The notes under the pieces: model-generated
What the model saw: only the letters and a program-made list of their open reading frames with translations
What the model was told of the DNA's origin: nothing
The model's database searches: none
Program-made: the position numbers and the translations under genes
Shown: one piece after another, positions 1-10,497 of the stretch
Layout: each line of letters opens with the position of its first letter
Position numbering within the stretch: position 1 is the first letter of the stretch
Assembly (NCBI RefSeq): GCF_019112545.1
Contig: NW_025064881.1
Coordinates: forward strand, 442,309-506,308
Reading direction: 5' to 3'
Source: Guyanagaster necrorhizus
Taxonomy: Eukaryota > Basidiomycota > Agaricomycetes > Agaricales > Physalacriaceae
Length of the DNA stretch: 64,000 nucleotides

Positions 1-405
1 CGATTCAGCAACACTGACGCTCCAAGGGCCGTCCTGGGCGTCGATTCGAACTGGAGCTCGTCGATTTGGAGGAAGATCATTCGCGGCCAGCATCGTGTTG
101 GTCGAGACGGGATCGGTGTTGTCTTCAGGGGCGGTGGCTGCTGCCAAGCCGGTCGGCGGATCGAGTGAGTCGGTGGATGTGGCAGGAGGTCGTCCTGCAA
201 TGTGGGTTTTGCCAGCGCCGCTGCTCCTGATGCTGTCGACGCTCCGTCGTGTGAAGGTGTGGTGATGGCCGAGCTCGTCAGCTGTGATGGTGTGAACGTT
301 GGCGTCCCTGTATAGCTGGCCGAATCCAAGAACGGTACTGAATTTCCTCTTCGACGCCGGCTCGTCTGCCTTTGAAGGTGCTCTTCGGCGATATATCTGC
401 GGCAT
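1..405 (-). CDS. 5' part of an uncharacterised protein cut by the window edge
   Basis: On the minus strand an ATG at 405-403 opens 135 codons with no stop down to base 1, so the gene runs beyond the left edge. The protein begins MPQIYRRRAPSKADEP, is rich in Arg, Ser, Thr, Pro and Ala, and has a basic patch (ASKRKF) near residue 18. I see no membrane segment, signal peptide or domain I recognise. The long open frame in CpG-rich sequence without any intron is the main support. The start is the first ATG in the frame. An upstream exon cannot be excluded. Function unknown. Confidence 0.5.
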   Translation of the reverse strand, partial: MPQIYRRRAPSKADEPASKRKFSTVLGFGQLYRDANVHTITADELGHHHTFTRRSVDSIRSSGAGKTHIAGRPPATSTDSLDPPTGLAAATAPEDNTDPVSTNTMLAANDLPPNRRAPVRIDAQDGPWSVSVAES

Positions 406-1719
406 ACAATGACGCTGTCTAGGCTACCCTTGACTCCAACGACCAATGTCGACAGTAGGGTCACCGTTATCTGTGAAATGGGAATATCGAGTAGGGAATG
501 GGGTATTCAGTCCTGTTGGAGGACGAGGAATAGGATAAGATTGGGGGGGTGGGGGGCGAGCCGCAAGAAAGGTGAACGCCACGAGTTGGCCTCGAGGCTA
601 CAGAAGATCACTGCGGCTTCAGTCGAACCTGAGTGCCGTGGTCGTTGAGTATCACGGTGACGACGACGGCGGCTGGTACTGAGCAAGATGATGGCAAGAA
701 ATAAAAATGAATGTCGGGGCGCGATGATAAATGAGCAGGGATAAAGTTAGGGAAAGGGCAGGACTGTTGCCTACCTTTTTCGGACATTTTCCTACGCCTC
801 AAAACGTAATTTATGAAAATAACTCGCCAATCCAGAAAAAAAGTTTATTCCTGTGCGCGAAGACCATCATGAAGATGATCAGCACGTCACAATTTTATCT
901 TAGTGCCATCTCTCAGCAGGTTCTTTCACTGGAAGATAAGAGCACGACCGCCCAAAAGGCATCCAACTCGATCCTTTCACCCCCGAAAACGAGATAACGG
1001 CACACCGTGACTGCGCAATGTCCCGAGCAAAGTTTACCATGTGTAAAGCAAAGACAAACGAACATGACCAACAACCTCAGCTGATGATTCTAAACAAGAA
1101 GCCCGACCTGAATTCACGATTGACGCCCCATCTGAAGAGGACGACCGATGTGGATTCTTGCGGACATGCAGGTAAGCCCTGGCTATGTATATGAGAGCAG
1201 TGGAAACCACAGAGAAGCCAAGTCGGATGATGGAGCGTTGGAGTTGCTAGCCTCGTGAAGCACCCTAGCTTAAATTAGCCGACGTCAACAACAGAGCTCT
1301 CTACCGCCCTACCGAAGAAACCAACGAGTGTTCCAGCGAGAAGAGATAGAATGCAGAGTGCATATCGTTTTGGGTGAACTGACAGCCCTTCGCTGCACCA
1401 AGAAGAGCGGGGCCGACCTTCAATACCAGGCATCGAGACCATGATAGCGCCGCTCTTCGCTTCTGTTGGATGTTGTCTTGGAGATCAAAGTTTGCGTACT
1501 GGGAGTTCCGGGCGGCCCCAAATCCTCTCCAAGGTTAGTTATCCCTTGGACCTTAACGGTCAATGAAATTCTAACAAATCTGTCCGAGAGTGCAATGTCA
1601 TATCAGGCATGTTCATATGACAATGAGCGGCTATGCCATTTCACACGCGCACACGTGGACGTGCTCTTGTTTAGACCTAAACCTAGACCACAGCGTAAGC
1701 AGGAGATCATCTACGGCTG
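406..1719. other. no gene recognised
   Basis: Only short frames without domain similarity or convincing splice structure occur here. The stretch has normal CpG content, unlike the transposon blocks. It may hold promoters for the gene at the left edge. Confidence 0.4.
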
Positions 1720-2134
1720 ACGAGATGGTCTACAAGGATGACCAAGAGAGCGATGAGGGCCGAGGAATCCGACTCGAGTGTGAGTTTTGTGAACATGTCT
1801 TTATATAAAGGCTCGAATCGCTATTTAAGGTGGAGGATGGCGACAACTCAGATCTTGACAGCGGGGACGCCGAGTCCGAGAATGATGAAAGACTTCTGAA
1901 ATAGACTGTAATATAGCCCAATTGACGCGCCCGAGTAGATTTTGCTTCTGTTGAAGCACGTTACTTCCTCCACCCAACGCGTATTGAATGCGACATTTAA
2001 AGATCGCCCCAAGAGCATCCGATGAAGATGAAGACTAAGAATACACTGAATGACCTTCCTCTAATCCCAAGAAGAGAAGGACAGATGAAATCAAGGCGGA
2101 TGAAACAGCCGAAGGGAAAAAACCGAGGGTTTAA
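1720..2134 (+). pseudogene. decayed relative of the neighbouring acidic protein
   Basis: The 3' end reads DEDED-stop-EYTE-stop-PSSNPKKRRTDE followed by IKADETAEGKKPRV and a stop. It lines up with the last exon of the intact gene at 2,480-3,018 (EEDEEYAEV, then STKKRAIDEVEA and ETKKVKA). Acidic stretches upstream at about 1,722-1,780 (MVYKDDQESDEG) and 1,829-1,902 (VEDGDNSDLDSGDAES) look like its earlier exons. Two in-frame stops in the last exon and no continuous model mark it as a pseudogene. It lies directly upstream of its relative in the same orientation, so a tandem duplication followed by decay is the simplest reading. The 5' boundary is a guess. Confidence 0.55.
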
Positions 2135-2479
2135 GCAAGAAAAGAACTGATGGCCTTGCCGTACACCCCCCCAGTGTTGTTGGAATTTGTTTGAGGTTAA
2201 TTTCGCCACACATAATGAAACGCCAGCTTGGAAAGGGGGGTCGTTCGTCAAAAGTGGTGGTTACCAGTTCCTTGAAACTGAGTAGTCAGCCCACACAGAA
2301 AAAGGAAGGTATGAGCCAACGGAAAACGCCGCCTCCTTATTTTCCCAAGACGGGATTCTTCCCTCCGTCAAAGCCGATATCCGCCCACGTGACTTTAAGC
2401 CGTTGAATTCACACCGTGATCCAGCTCCCGCGCCGCGCTTGGGAACCAGACCTAAACAGAAACCACCACCACACCCACG

Positions 2480-3018
2480 ATGTCGGAAAAGCCCACGGTA
2501 GAGCCCACCGAGGAGGAGGAGCGTGAAGTCGACGTCGAAAATGACCCCCTAGCCGCTGTTGACGAGGGGGAGGAGAGTGACGAGTACGATGTGGAGGTAA
2601 TGTCGTCGAAGCTGTCGTGCTGTGCATGGCGCTGACGACCCCGTACAGCAGGACGACGACGACGACGACTATGAAGAAGAGGACGAAGGAGAGGAACAGA
2701 ACGGCGCCGAGGTAGGATAGTCTCCAAGGCCAATGCAATGGGCTTCATTGACGCGCCCATTCCCAGCAGAAATCCAGCCTGACAGCACTGTTACTGGGAA
2801 ACGTGCGTTGCCCTCACTTTGTTTGCCATCAGATCCCAATGAGCTGTTCACAGCCAAATGGTGAAGCCGCTCCCGAGGAAGAGGAAGCTGATGAAGCGGA
2901 GGAAGACGAAGAATACGCCGAGGTACTTGCGCAGGCTGCTTCCACCAAGAAAAGGGCCATCGACGAAGTCGAGGCACACGAAGGTGATGATGCCGAGACG
3001 AAAAAGGTCAAAGCTTGA
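2480..3018 (+). CDS. small highly acidic protein, probably nuclear
   Basis: Three exons joined in phase 0: 2,480-2,596, 2,649-2,711 and 2,854-3,018, giving 114 residues. The start MSEKPTVEPTEEEE follows CACGATG. Nearly the whole protein is Asp/Glu runs (QDDDDDDDYEEEDEGEE), ending in a short tail with a bipartite-like basic motif, KKRAIDEV then ETKKVKA. This layout (acidic body, basic C-terminal tail) is seen in histone chaperones and other nuclear acidic proteins, but no family motif is visible, so the role is inference. The second intron is long for this genome (142 bp). The first acceptor is a CAGCAG tandem, so one Gln may be optional. A decayed relative lies just upstream. Confidence 0.75.
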
Positions 3019-3451
3019 GCTTGCGCTCGAAGGTGCTAGATGATTTATTTCTAAATACCGTCTGTGTTGTAACTTGTACAATGTATCCTTGTTATCGTTC
3101 AAGCATTCCGGGGTCGCTGAAAGTGGATATTTAGTATCAGAAAGATGTCAACCCCAAACAATGTTGGTAGTTACCCCTCGAGATTTCTATTGCGGACACG
3201 GGTTGAATGTTGATTGATGAATATTACTGATGAATCCTCTTGGGGCCAAGTAATGAGAGTAGAGCAAAAAGACGTTGTTATGGCCACAGGATTAGAAAAC
3301 AGACGATTTTTGGTGAGAGTCAGAGGAAGGACGGAAAGAAGGAAGGATAATCGATGGGTTAGGTCTCAGCGAAGGGCCCTCGTAATCATGCTGACACAGA
3401 AATGGATAAGAGAAGATAAGATAAAACAAAAGAAATCTCCGCTTTCCCACG
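3019..3451. other. no gene recognised; 3' flank up to the CpG-free block
   Basis: AT-rich sequence downstream of the acidic protein. No supported gene. CpGs are still present up to 3,451 and then stop abruptly. Confidence 0.4.
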
Positions 3452-6400
3452 CCTGGTGTGTGTATGGGTAGAAACTGTATTAAGCTCCAATAACCCATGT
3501 CATCTGAACCCAAGTGTAATGACCAATAGACTCACTTCTAAAGTAAGATGAACAATGCAGTTAGAACTAAGGAAATAATTGAGTAAAGTATGTATGGTAT
3601 ATAAGTTAATAGTGAAATGACTAAGAATGTGGATGTAACTACCAGGTATATATACTGTCAGATTGAAGTATAGGAGGATGGTAAACAAAAGAGTCTGTAA
3701 GGAATGGCATACATGTGGAAAAAAGGGTCAGGTTACACATGTCTCATTCCTCCAGACATGGCAGATTGTTGGTGATATTCAGGTTGGCAAGGTAATAGTA
3801 ATGGTGGTCTTAATGGAGTGGCTTGATAAACAGATCCACAGCATTGACCTTTCCCTAAACAAACTCCACTTTGATGTCACCTGCTCATACAAGCTCATAG
3901 ATATAGTGCTCTTGAATATCAATATGCTTGACCTTGTGATAGTTATAGATCATATTCATCAATGAAAGAACATCACAGTTGTCACATTTGAGTATCTCCA
4001 GCCTCTCTCATTCTAACCTGACCTCTAATAGCCAGAAAAACATCCACTTCAATTGCTGAGCTGCATATGTAAGTGAGACAAATTTGGCTTCAACAATAAA
4101 TAGGGCAACAGTAGCTTGGTGCTTTAAACTCTATACAACTGAATCACTGGCTATCATGAAAACATACTCTGATATGGATCTCAGGGTATCCTTACACCCT
4201 TCATAGTCAGAGTCCACAAATCTCATAGGTTTAAAGCTCTCATCATATGAATACATGATCCCATAATCAATCATTGACTTGATATAGCCAATGATATGCA
4301 TCAGAGAATTCCAGTGAGTTAATCCAGAGTTATTCTGGAATTGCAATAGGATGCTGACAACATATACAAGATCAGGCCATATTGTGAATTGCCCTTATAT
4401 AATGGATTCCAATATGTGATAGTATGGCTTCTCTCTCATTTCCTCTTCTTCTTTACTGAAGGATAGTGCCATTGTCAATTCCAATATTATCTCCACAGGC
4501 ATAGGTGTTGAGCATAGTAGTGCATTCTGCAGGTCAAACCTCTCAATCATGTGTTCTCAGTATGGTCTCTGAAAGAGTTGCACAGTCCTGGTCTGGTCCA
4601 CACATATGCCTAAGAAATAACTCCTCTCTCTCTCATGTCTTTTATCTCCCAGTATTCAGTGAGCTTAACCTTTCTCCTGTTTTCTTTCTTAGTACTTGTC
4701 AAAGCCCCTCATACATTATCAGTATACCTGTCTGTAATAGTAAATGATCTGTCTTCTTTCTATTTCATCTGCACATATGAGTTTGCTCATGAAGTATTAT
4801 CTGAGCTCATTGTATGTTTCAGCTAGCATCTTGAACTAGTTGTGTGCTTCTTGCATCATACCATAGATAGTATGGACAAGTTTACAGACCTTGTCTTTCT
4901 TGCCAGGTATGACATATCCCTGTGGTTGGTGCATGTAGATATCCTCCTTGGTTTCACTATTCAGATATGCTGAAATGAAGTCAACCTGCCAGAGATGAAG
5001 ATCCATACTTGCTGCAATAGTCATTGTCATGCAGACTGATTTGAGATGAGTCACTGCCATCCAAGTTTCATTATAGTCAATGCCCAGCTGTTGGATGTAT
5101 TCCTTTCTGACTAGTCTTGCCTTATCTCAAATTCAATTACCATCACCATCCCATTTAATATCAAAGACCCACATTGAATCCATTATGTTCATATCTAGAG
5201 TCACAGGCACCAGATTCTAAGTGTGCTTTTAAATATGCATTTCATACTCATCATCTATTGCTGCTCTCCAACACTCTGCATTCAGTTTTATAGCTTTACT
5301 GTATGTCTTTGATATGTGGTGAGATGCCTTTGTATCTACAAGGAAAGCAATGTATTCTTCTAGATCTATGCTGAACTTTCTCATCTGCACAACTGCTGCT
5401 TGTGAATGCACAGAGTTCATTGCCCAGTTCTCTCCCATAGTCCTGGCATAGCTCTCAGATTGTTAATATTCACAGGATTCAGCAGCTGCTCAAGTCAGTG
5501 ATAAAATCCTTGTTGATTGATGCAGTGGTGGTGGGTTCTCACTGGTATTTGGATCCTGGATCTCATTGTTATTTAGTTCAATATTGTTTAAGTTGGTATT
5601 GGTATCTGTGGTTCATGTGTCAGTCATCTCAACAGTCTTAGACTCCTTTGGAAGATCAGAGAAGAGTCTATTGTTCAGTTCAGTCTCTTTCACAGCTGAC
5701 AGTATGCAACATGATATATCCTCTTTGAATACAACATTGTGCAAGATGAAGATTTTGCCCAACTCATTGAGCAATTTATAATGGCCTCCAAATGCATATT
5801 CCAACAAGTGAGTCCTGGTCAACCAATCATCTAATTTGCTTCCACCAGACACCTGCTGCCCATTCACTGTCAGGATTTTTGCCCAACAGACACTGCCAAA
5901 AGCTTATGGGTGAAATATGTGATGTATCCTAGCAAGCTAAGGTTAATATAATGATCAAACTCTTTGCCTCTCAGTGTGACTACCACTTCAGCCTATACAC
6001 TGGCAGTCATAGTCTATCAACCTCTCTATCTCACCCCTCTTATCATCATCTTTCTGCTTTAGCATCAGTTAGTGTCAGACCCTAGCAGTTGAAGTGTGAA
6101 GCATTTGTGATTGTTTGATCATCACCTGACAATCTGGTAGCATTATCATGAGATAACTGAGTGGATTCAGCATGAAATGAGTGAGCACAAAATCATATTC
6201 TGGCAGGTTACTGCAGAGCTTGAAGAGATGCATCTATGACCAGATCTAAAATGACCAAATGGATTGAACACTCTACAAAGAGATCAAGACTTTGCAAGAA
6301 TAGCAATAGAAGAAAAACAATGTGAACCCCTCTCCATCTGCAGATGAGCCACTGTTTTCTTATTTCTTATTTCACTCTCCTCCTTCTCTCTGCTAAACCA

Positions 6401-6776
6401 CAAAACAGAGAGCCACCATAAAAGAAAATCAGCTGCAGACACTCATGTCTATAAGAAGCAGAGACAATTGTAGTTTTTTCAGAGTGTGTTGAGAGAGAGG
6501 GGTTTCTGGGAGAATTTCACACTATTGACTTGATAGAAAAGGGAGAAGAGAGAAAGGAAAAGTATTGGCATTGCATAAAATTACAAACTGTGGATAGGAT
6601 AGGCTCTATAATTGTTAATTACTTTTCCCTCTTCTTTTACAGTGTTATGTTACAGGCCAGCCCTCTCCTCTCTCCTGCCCCCCCTTCAGTTGCAGTGGCC
6701 CTACTCCTCCCAGTCCCAGAAGGAGAGAAGAATTAAGAGAAACAGTGAAAAGGTTGTGTGTCACCCCACACAGCCA
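3452..6776. other. CpG-free block of about 3.3 kb
   Basis: Reading every line I find no CG dinucleotide between 3,452 and 6,776, while both flanks have many. TG and CA are abundant. The block contains the copia remnant below and extends past its recognisable domains into 5,900-6,776, where I identify no gene. Such loss is expected from long-standing CpG methylation or a RIP-like process acting on repeats; which one is not decided by the sequence. Confidence 0.85.
3500..5900 (-). mobile_element. degenerate Ty1/copia retrotransposon remnant (copy 1)
   Basis: The minus strand carries copia polyprotein domains in the expected order: integrase C-terminal region at about 5,870-5,610 (WLTRTHLLEYAF, KIFILHNVVF), reverse transcriptase at about 5,060-4,500 (WQVDFISAYLNSE, VCKLVHTIYGMMQ) and RNase H at about 4,346-4,100 (FVDSDYEGCKDTLRSISEYV). 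Stops and frameshifts separate them. Gag, protease and the integrase core are not recognisable, so the copy is truncated or decayed at its 5' side. The 3' flank at 3,600-3,670 resembles the same place in the second copy at 56.4-58.7 kb. No intact LTR pair or target-site duplication was found. Non-functional. Confidence 0.85.
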
Positions 6777-7365
6777 CGAGATCAGTGACCAGCCTCTGCC
6801 AAATCAGCGAGCTCGGCAAGGGGGGTATGGATGAGCCACGGCACAAGCGAGATCGGCGACCACGCCAAGCGTGGGCGCGGGACGGCGCATGTCGGAGTCT
6901 GAAGTCGGCTCCGGCTCCCCGATCAGCCGGGGGGTTACCCGTGACAGCGCGACCGGTCACCGGGAGTCCAGTCCAGTCCAGTCCAGCTGAGAACCTGATG
7001 GGGAAATTACCTAGTGGATCTAAGGCAGGGAGTGATGACATCACTCGCTAACTCTTTGGATGCGATATTGCATCGAGTGTTAACAAAGACACGGTACAGT
7101 CTAAGAGTTAACCCAGTTTTCAGTTTTGGGGCTAACTCCTATACTACTATTCCTATCGAGCCCTGGGTCGATCTGAAGTGGTGCTGAGTTCAAACGACAT
7201 TATGCACTAGGTGCGACAGCTTCAAAAGCAAACAAGGTCTATCCGAAGCTCTGACCGTTTAATATCCACCATCTCTTCTTCTCCCTTTCAGTCTGTTCCA
7301 AATACTGGGACGAAGCACCACGAGTTCAAGGCTCGCAAAGACCTGTTTTTATCTATATCCTCACC
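6777..7365. other. CpG-rich spacer with short palindromes
   Basis: CpG returns abruptly at 6,777 and the first 200 bases are GC-rich. Overlapping frames on both strands lack domain similarity. The second half carries a cluster of short inverted repeats. No gene supported. Confidence 0.4.
7030..7140. repeat. cluster of short palindromes
   Basis: A perfect 17-base palindrome (GAGTGATGACATCACTC) lies at 7,030-7,046. It is followed by GATGC/GCATC arms six bases apart at 7,059-7,074, and CTAACTCTT at 7,048 pairs with AAGAGTTA near 7,103. GTTAAC occurs more than once. Could be a short foldback or MITE remnant, or regulatory sites for the gene starting at 7,366. Confidence 0.5.
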
Positions 7366-7901
7366 ATGTCCGACATGCCATCGACCTCTGGCCAGGAGGT
7401 CGGCCAACAATCAGATCAGGACAAAAAGAAATTGCCTCTCCACCGGAGTACCATTTCTTCAGATGGCGACAGCCTATCGTTTGATTCGGAGGATGACTCA
7501 TCGCTATCAGAATCGGAGTTATCCGAGGTGGGCCGCATCTACTTTACACGCTGCAAAGTTGTATAACACGCGAATATTCAGGATGCAAATAGCGATGAGG
7601 AAGAAGAGGTGTGTATTTCACGTCGCCACCTTTTCCCCGCTGACTATCAAATGGTTTTAGGAAAATCTGACATTGCTGCTGTTGAAGAACGTACGCGTCT
7701 TCTTATATCGCTGATGTCCATCTTTCATTCAACATCTCCTACCAGCCGGACAACTATCCAGACGACGGCGACTCAGACGACGACTCGTACGAATTCTCAG
7801 ATCGGGACACTGTTCCCTCTTCCAGCTCCGACGAGAGTTCCTATTCGTCCTTGTCCGACTCGGATAGCGAAGGAAGCAGTGACGAGTTTGGACGAGTTTG
7901 A
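7366..7901 (+). CDS. acidic Ser/Asp-rich protein with a frameshifting 10-bp duplication
   Basis: Four phase-0 exons, 7,366-7,527, 7,582-7,608, 7,661-7,690 and 7,746-7,901, encode 124 residues. The start MSDMPSTSGQEV follows CACCATG. The protein is low-complexity: SLSFDSEDDSSLSESELSE, then DDGDSDDDSYEFSDRD, then Ser/Asp runs. Introns are 52-55 bp. Near the end the 10-mer gacgagtttg is repeated directly (7,881-7,900), which shifts the frame and creates TGA at 7,899. Without one copy, translation would splice through a normal GT-AG intron (7,903-7,950) into DDSDHHKEVPSSTELMV. The present protein is therefore probably a shortened allele of a longer one. Function unknown; acidic disordered proteins of this type are often nuclear. 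Confidence 0.65.
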
Positions 7902-8227
7902 TGTGAGTGGCTGGCTACTCTCCTTGACTGACACGTCTGACGTGAAATAGGATGATTCCGACCACCACAAAGAAGTCCCCAGCTCAACGGAGTTGATGGT
8001 TAGAGTAAGTGATGCAGCTTTGGTATTGAGCTTCGACTCATCGCTGCGGTAGGCCCAGAGGGTATTGTCTCTCAACCGTAGCTGAGAGACTGTTTACGAA
8101 GTATCTTATACATCAGACTTCCATATAATACAGGAAAACAGCACAAAGTAGATGCCAACAAAAAAGGTATAACCTGTAGACACGTTAGCCATCAAGCGAA
8201 TAAAAAATAAATGGTGTACATCCACCA

Positions 8228-8983
8228 TCATCGCTGTTTGATGCCCATGGCCGAGAGACGTATCTCCCTCCTAGCTTTCAGAGCAACAGATTCGAGGTAA
8301 GCATTGATCCAAGGTAGAGTTAGCGCGGCTAGCAACACGACTGGGACCAAGAAGTAGAGAATGGGGACAACAGACGCCGGAAGGACACCAAAGTACAGCG
8401 GTTCGAGGACCACCGTGAAAGGTATAGGAGTAGACCTGTCGACAGATTTACCGGGAGTAAGAACACCGGTATCAACAAGGCGTATTCTGGCATATTTGAG
8501 ACGCGTCGGCGGGTCGGAAGATTTGGCGCTGGTGATGGAGTCCCCGTCAAGGATGTCAATGAGAAAATCAGCTGGATTCTGTAGACATTCTGTTAGTATC
8601 TACAAGCTCAAAGATTCTGCAACGTACATATGCGGCCCAGGATATGCGTAGCGTAAATTTCGTGAATTCCTGCCAGGCATCGCTGGATAGGTCCAGTTTG
8701 AGCCAGAGTTCGTGTGAGCAGGGTGACGTTGGGCATACAGCCGATATGGGCGTTCCCAATGGTGCTGGTACAATCTCATATTGCCTTTGGTTGGCGCTGG
8801 CGCTGAGGGCTGCCCTGTGTACGACCAAGTGAGTGTATGCGTCGGACTCGCAGTGGTATCAGCTCACCATTCTCTGCTAGCAATTATCGGTGCCTGGACG
8901 GCTGAACTGGCGTAGAAGTTGGATATCTCAGTGTTGGCAAAGGCAACAATAGAGAGGTAGAGGAAGAGCGCGCATCGTAACAT
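8228..8983 (-). CDS. predicted type I membrane protein of the secretory pathway
   Basis: Three exons, 8,983-8,868, 8,814-8,628 and 8,578-8,228, splice in frame into 217 residues through introns of 53 and 49 bp. Residues 1-17 (MLRCALFLYLSIVAFAN) look like a signal peptide. A long luminal part follows, with a CPTSPCS cysteine pair and SHELWLKLDL. A single strongly hydrophobic segment (VVPILYFLVPVVLLAALTL) lies near the C-terminus, before a short basic tail (LKARREIRL, MGIKQR). This is the layout of an ER or plasma-membrane type I protein. The shape is loosely like PIG-X/Pbn1-type ER proteins but I cannot show that homology. It converges with the acidic gene upstream and diverges from the flavoprotein gene at 9,148, so the two may share a promoter region. 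Confidence 0.75.
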
Positions 8984-9147
8984 CGTGGTCGCTGACCAAG
9001 AGTGGTAAGCATCGCCCTCGCCACCGTCATTTCCCTTCTACCACGACCACCACCTGTGTGTAACAATTGTACTATGAGTGTACAATAAATCTGTCTCTGT
9101 ATCCACTGTCTCGCATATCACCCTTTCCCTCAATAATTCTTCGTAGT

Positions 9148-9919
9148 ATGGCTTCAGGTCCTCGGTGGAAGCAGGCCATCGAAAATGCCCTTGCGGCGAA
9201 TGAGAATTCAACTGGTGCGTCCTCGCATTTTCCTTTCATGAAGAATTCTAATTTCCACCGAAATAGCAGTCACTCAGCTAGCATCCATCGACCCTACGTC
9301 CCCAATACCCTACGTCCGTTGCCTGATTTTCCGAGGTTTCATCATTCCCACCACGAACCCAGAACTCCCTATGTTGCTCTTCACAACCGACAGTCGCACG
9401 CCCAAGACCTCACAGATAATCTCGAATCCTCACGTCCAGCTCGCGTGGTGGATTGAGGGCACCAAAGAGCAGTACCGCGTCGCAGGTCTGGCGACTATTA
9501 TCCCTGCCCCAACGAATGACTTGTACAAGCACTTCTTACACTCTACGCACGCTAACGGCACCATGGCGATGCTCTACAAGGAGAGCTTTGACTGGGAAGC
9601 GAAGCGACAGGAAGTCTACCGAAGCATGAGCCCGTACATGAAGGCATCGTGGTGCCGACCTACTCCTGGTACCCCTCTTGTAGGCGGGGAAGAAGAGGCG
9701 AAGAAATGGCCTGTCAAGCTGGAGGAGCCCAACGCCGATGGAGAATGGAGCAGCGAGGAGAACAAGCATCTTTGGGAGACAGCGTTGAGCCATTTCGCCT
9801 TGTTGGTTGTCGACCCAACGGACGTCGACTATGTTGAGCTGGGCCCTGTGCCAAATCGGAGAACGAAGTTTTGGAAGGACGATAAAGATTCTTGGAACGA
9901 TGAAGCTCTTGTACCATGA
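9148..9919 (+). CDS. pyridoxamine 5'-phosphate oxidase-like FMN-binding protein (Alr4036 type)
   Basis: Two exons, 9,148-9,214 and 9,267-9,919, encode 239 residues starting MASGPRWKQAIENAL. Family hallmarks are visible: the N-terminal WKxAIENAL helix, the first beta strands of the split barrel (VRCLIFRGF, LPMLLFTTDSRTPK), HVQLAWWIEGTKEQYRV and the C-terminal VDYVELGPVPNRRTKFW. These match the fungal Alr4036 family of PNPOx-like flavoproteins, which bind FMN; the substrate is usually unknown and true PNP oxidase activity should not be assumed. Length is normal for the family. The 3' splice site is a tandem TAGCAG (9,266 or 9,269), both in frame. Probably cytosolic, since no targeting signal is seen. 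Confidence 0.85.
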
Positions 9920-10497
9920 TTATATGTATTCCATCTTTTTTTTCGTTATCCCTTTAGACATCCCTGATAACTTGTACCTTTGCAGAGTGATGATTGTATA
10001 GGCGATACCGTCAACACGTTGAAACATAGATGCCATTGGTTGCCATGATCAACTTAACAGCATATCGTAAACTGTGCTGAAACTCTAAGAATCTCCTTCC
10101 CGAGCTAATACCTGTACCAGGTGGAGGTCCTTATACCCGTACATGCTGTACCTCTAACGCTGAACTGGCAGAGAAAATAGACAATCACCACTCGAACTTG
10201 GTAAGTAAGGTTTGTAGGATCTGTTCGTTCCGACTCTAGCTTACGAGCCCGATAAGCAGCCAAATTCAGGAACCCTGTAGCTCCATTGAGCATGGACATG
10301 ATGGAGACGGCGTTCATTGAACTCGTCCTCGTCCGGAATATGTTGCTAAAAGACAACCAAACCAAATGCTATCTGATACTGAGAGAAACATTTTATGGCA
10401 TTGATCTCTGAACTCGGGATGTCAAATTCGGAGGTACAGAGGATCGCATCGCACGAAGGGAAGAAACCAACCACCCATCAGCCTTTCGAGGGTCCCC
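9920..10497. other. no gene recognised between convergent genes
   Basis: Shared 3' region of the flavoprotein (plus) and the CAP protein (minus). Only short frames without domain similarity. Confidence 0.4.

Noticed and set aside
2858..3043. Lys/Arg-rich open frame overlapping the acidic gene
   Set aside because: It is the shifted reading of the GAG/GAA-rich exon 3 of the acidic protein; the acidic frame has proper exons and a start.
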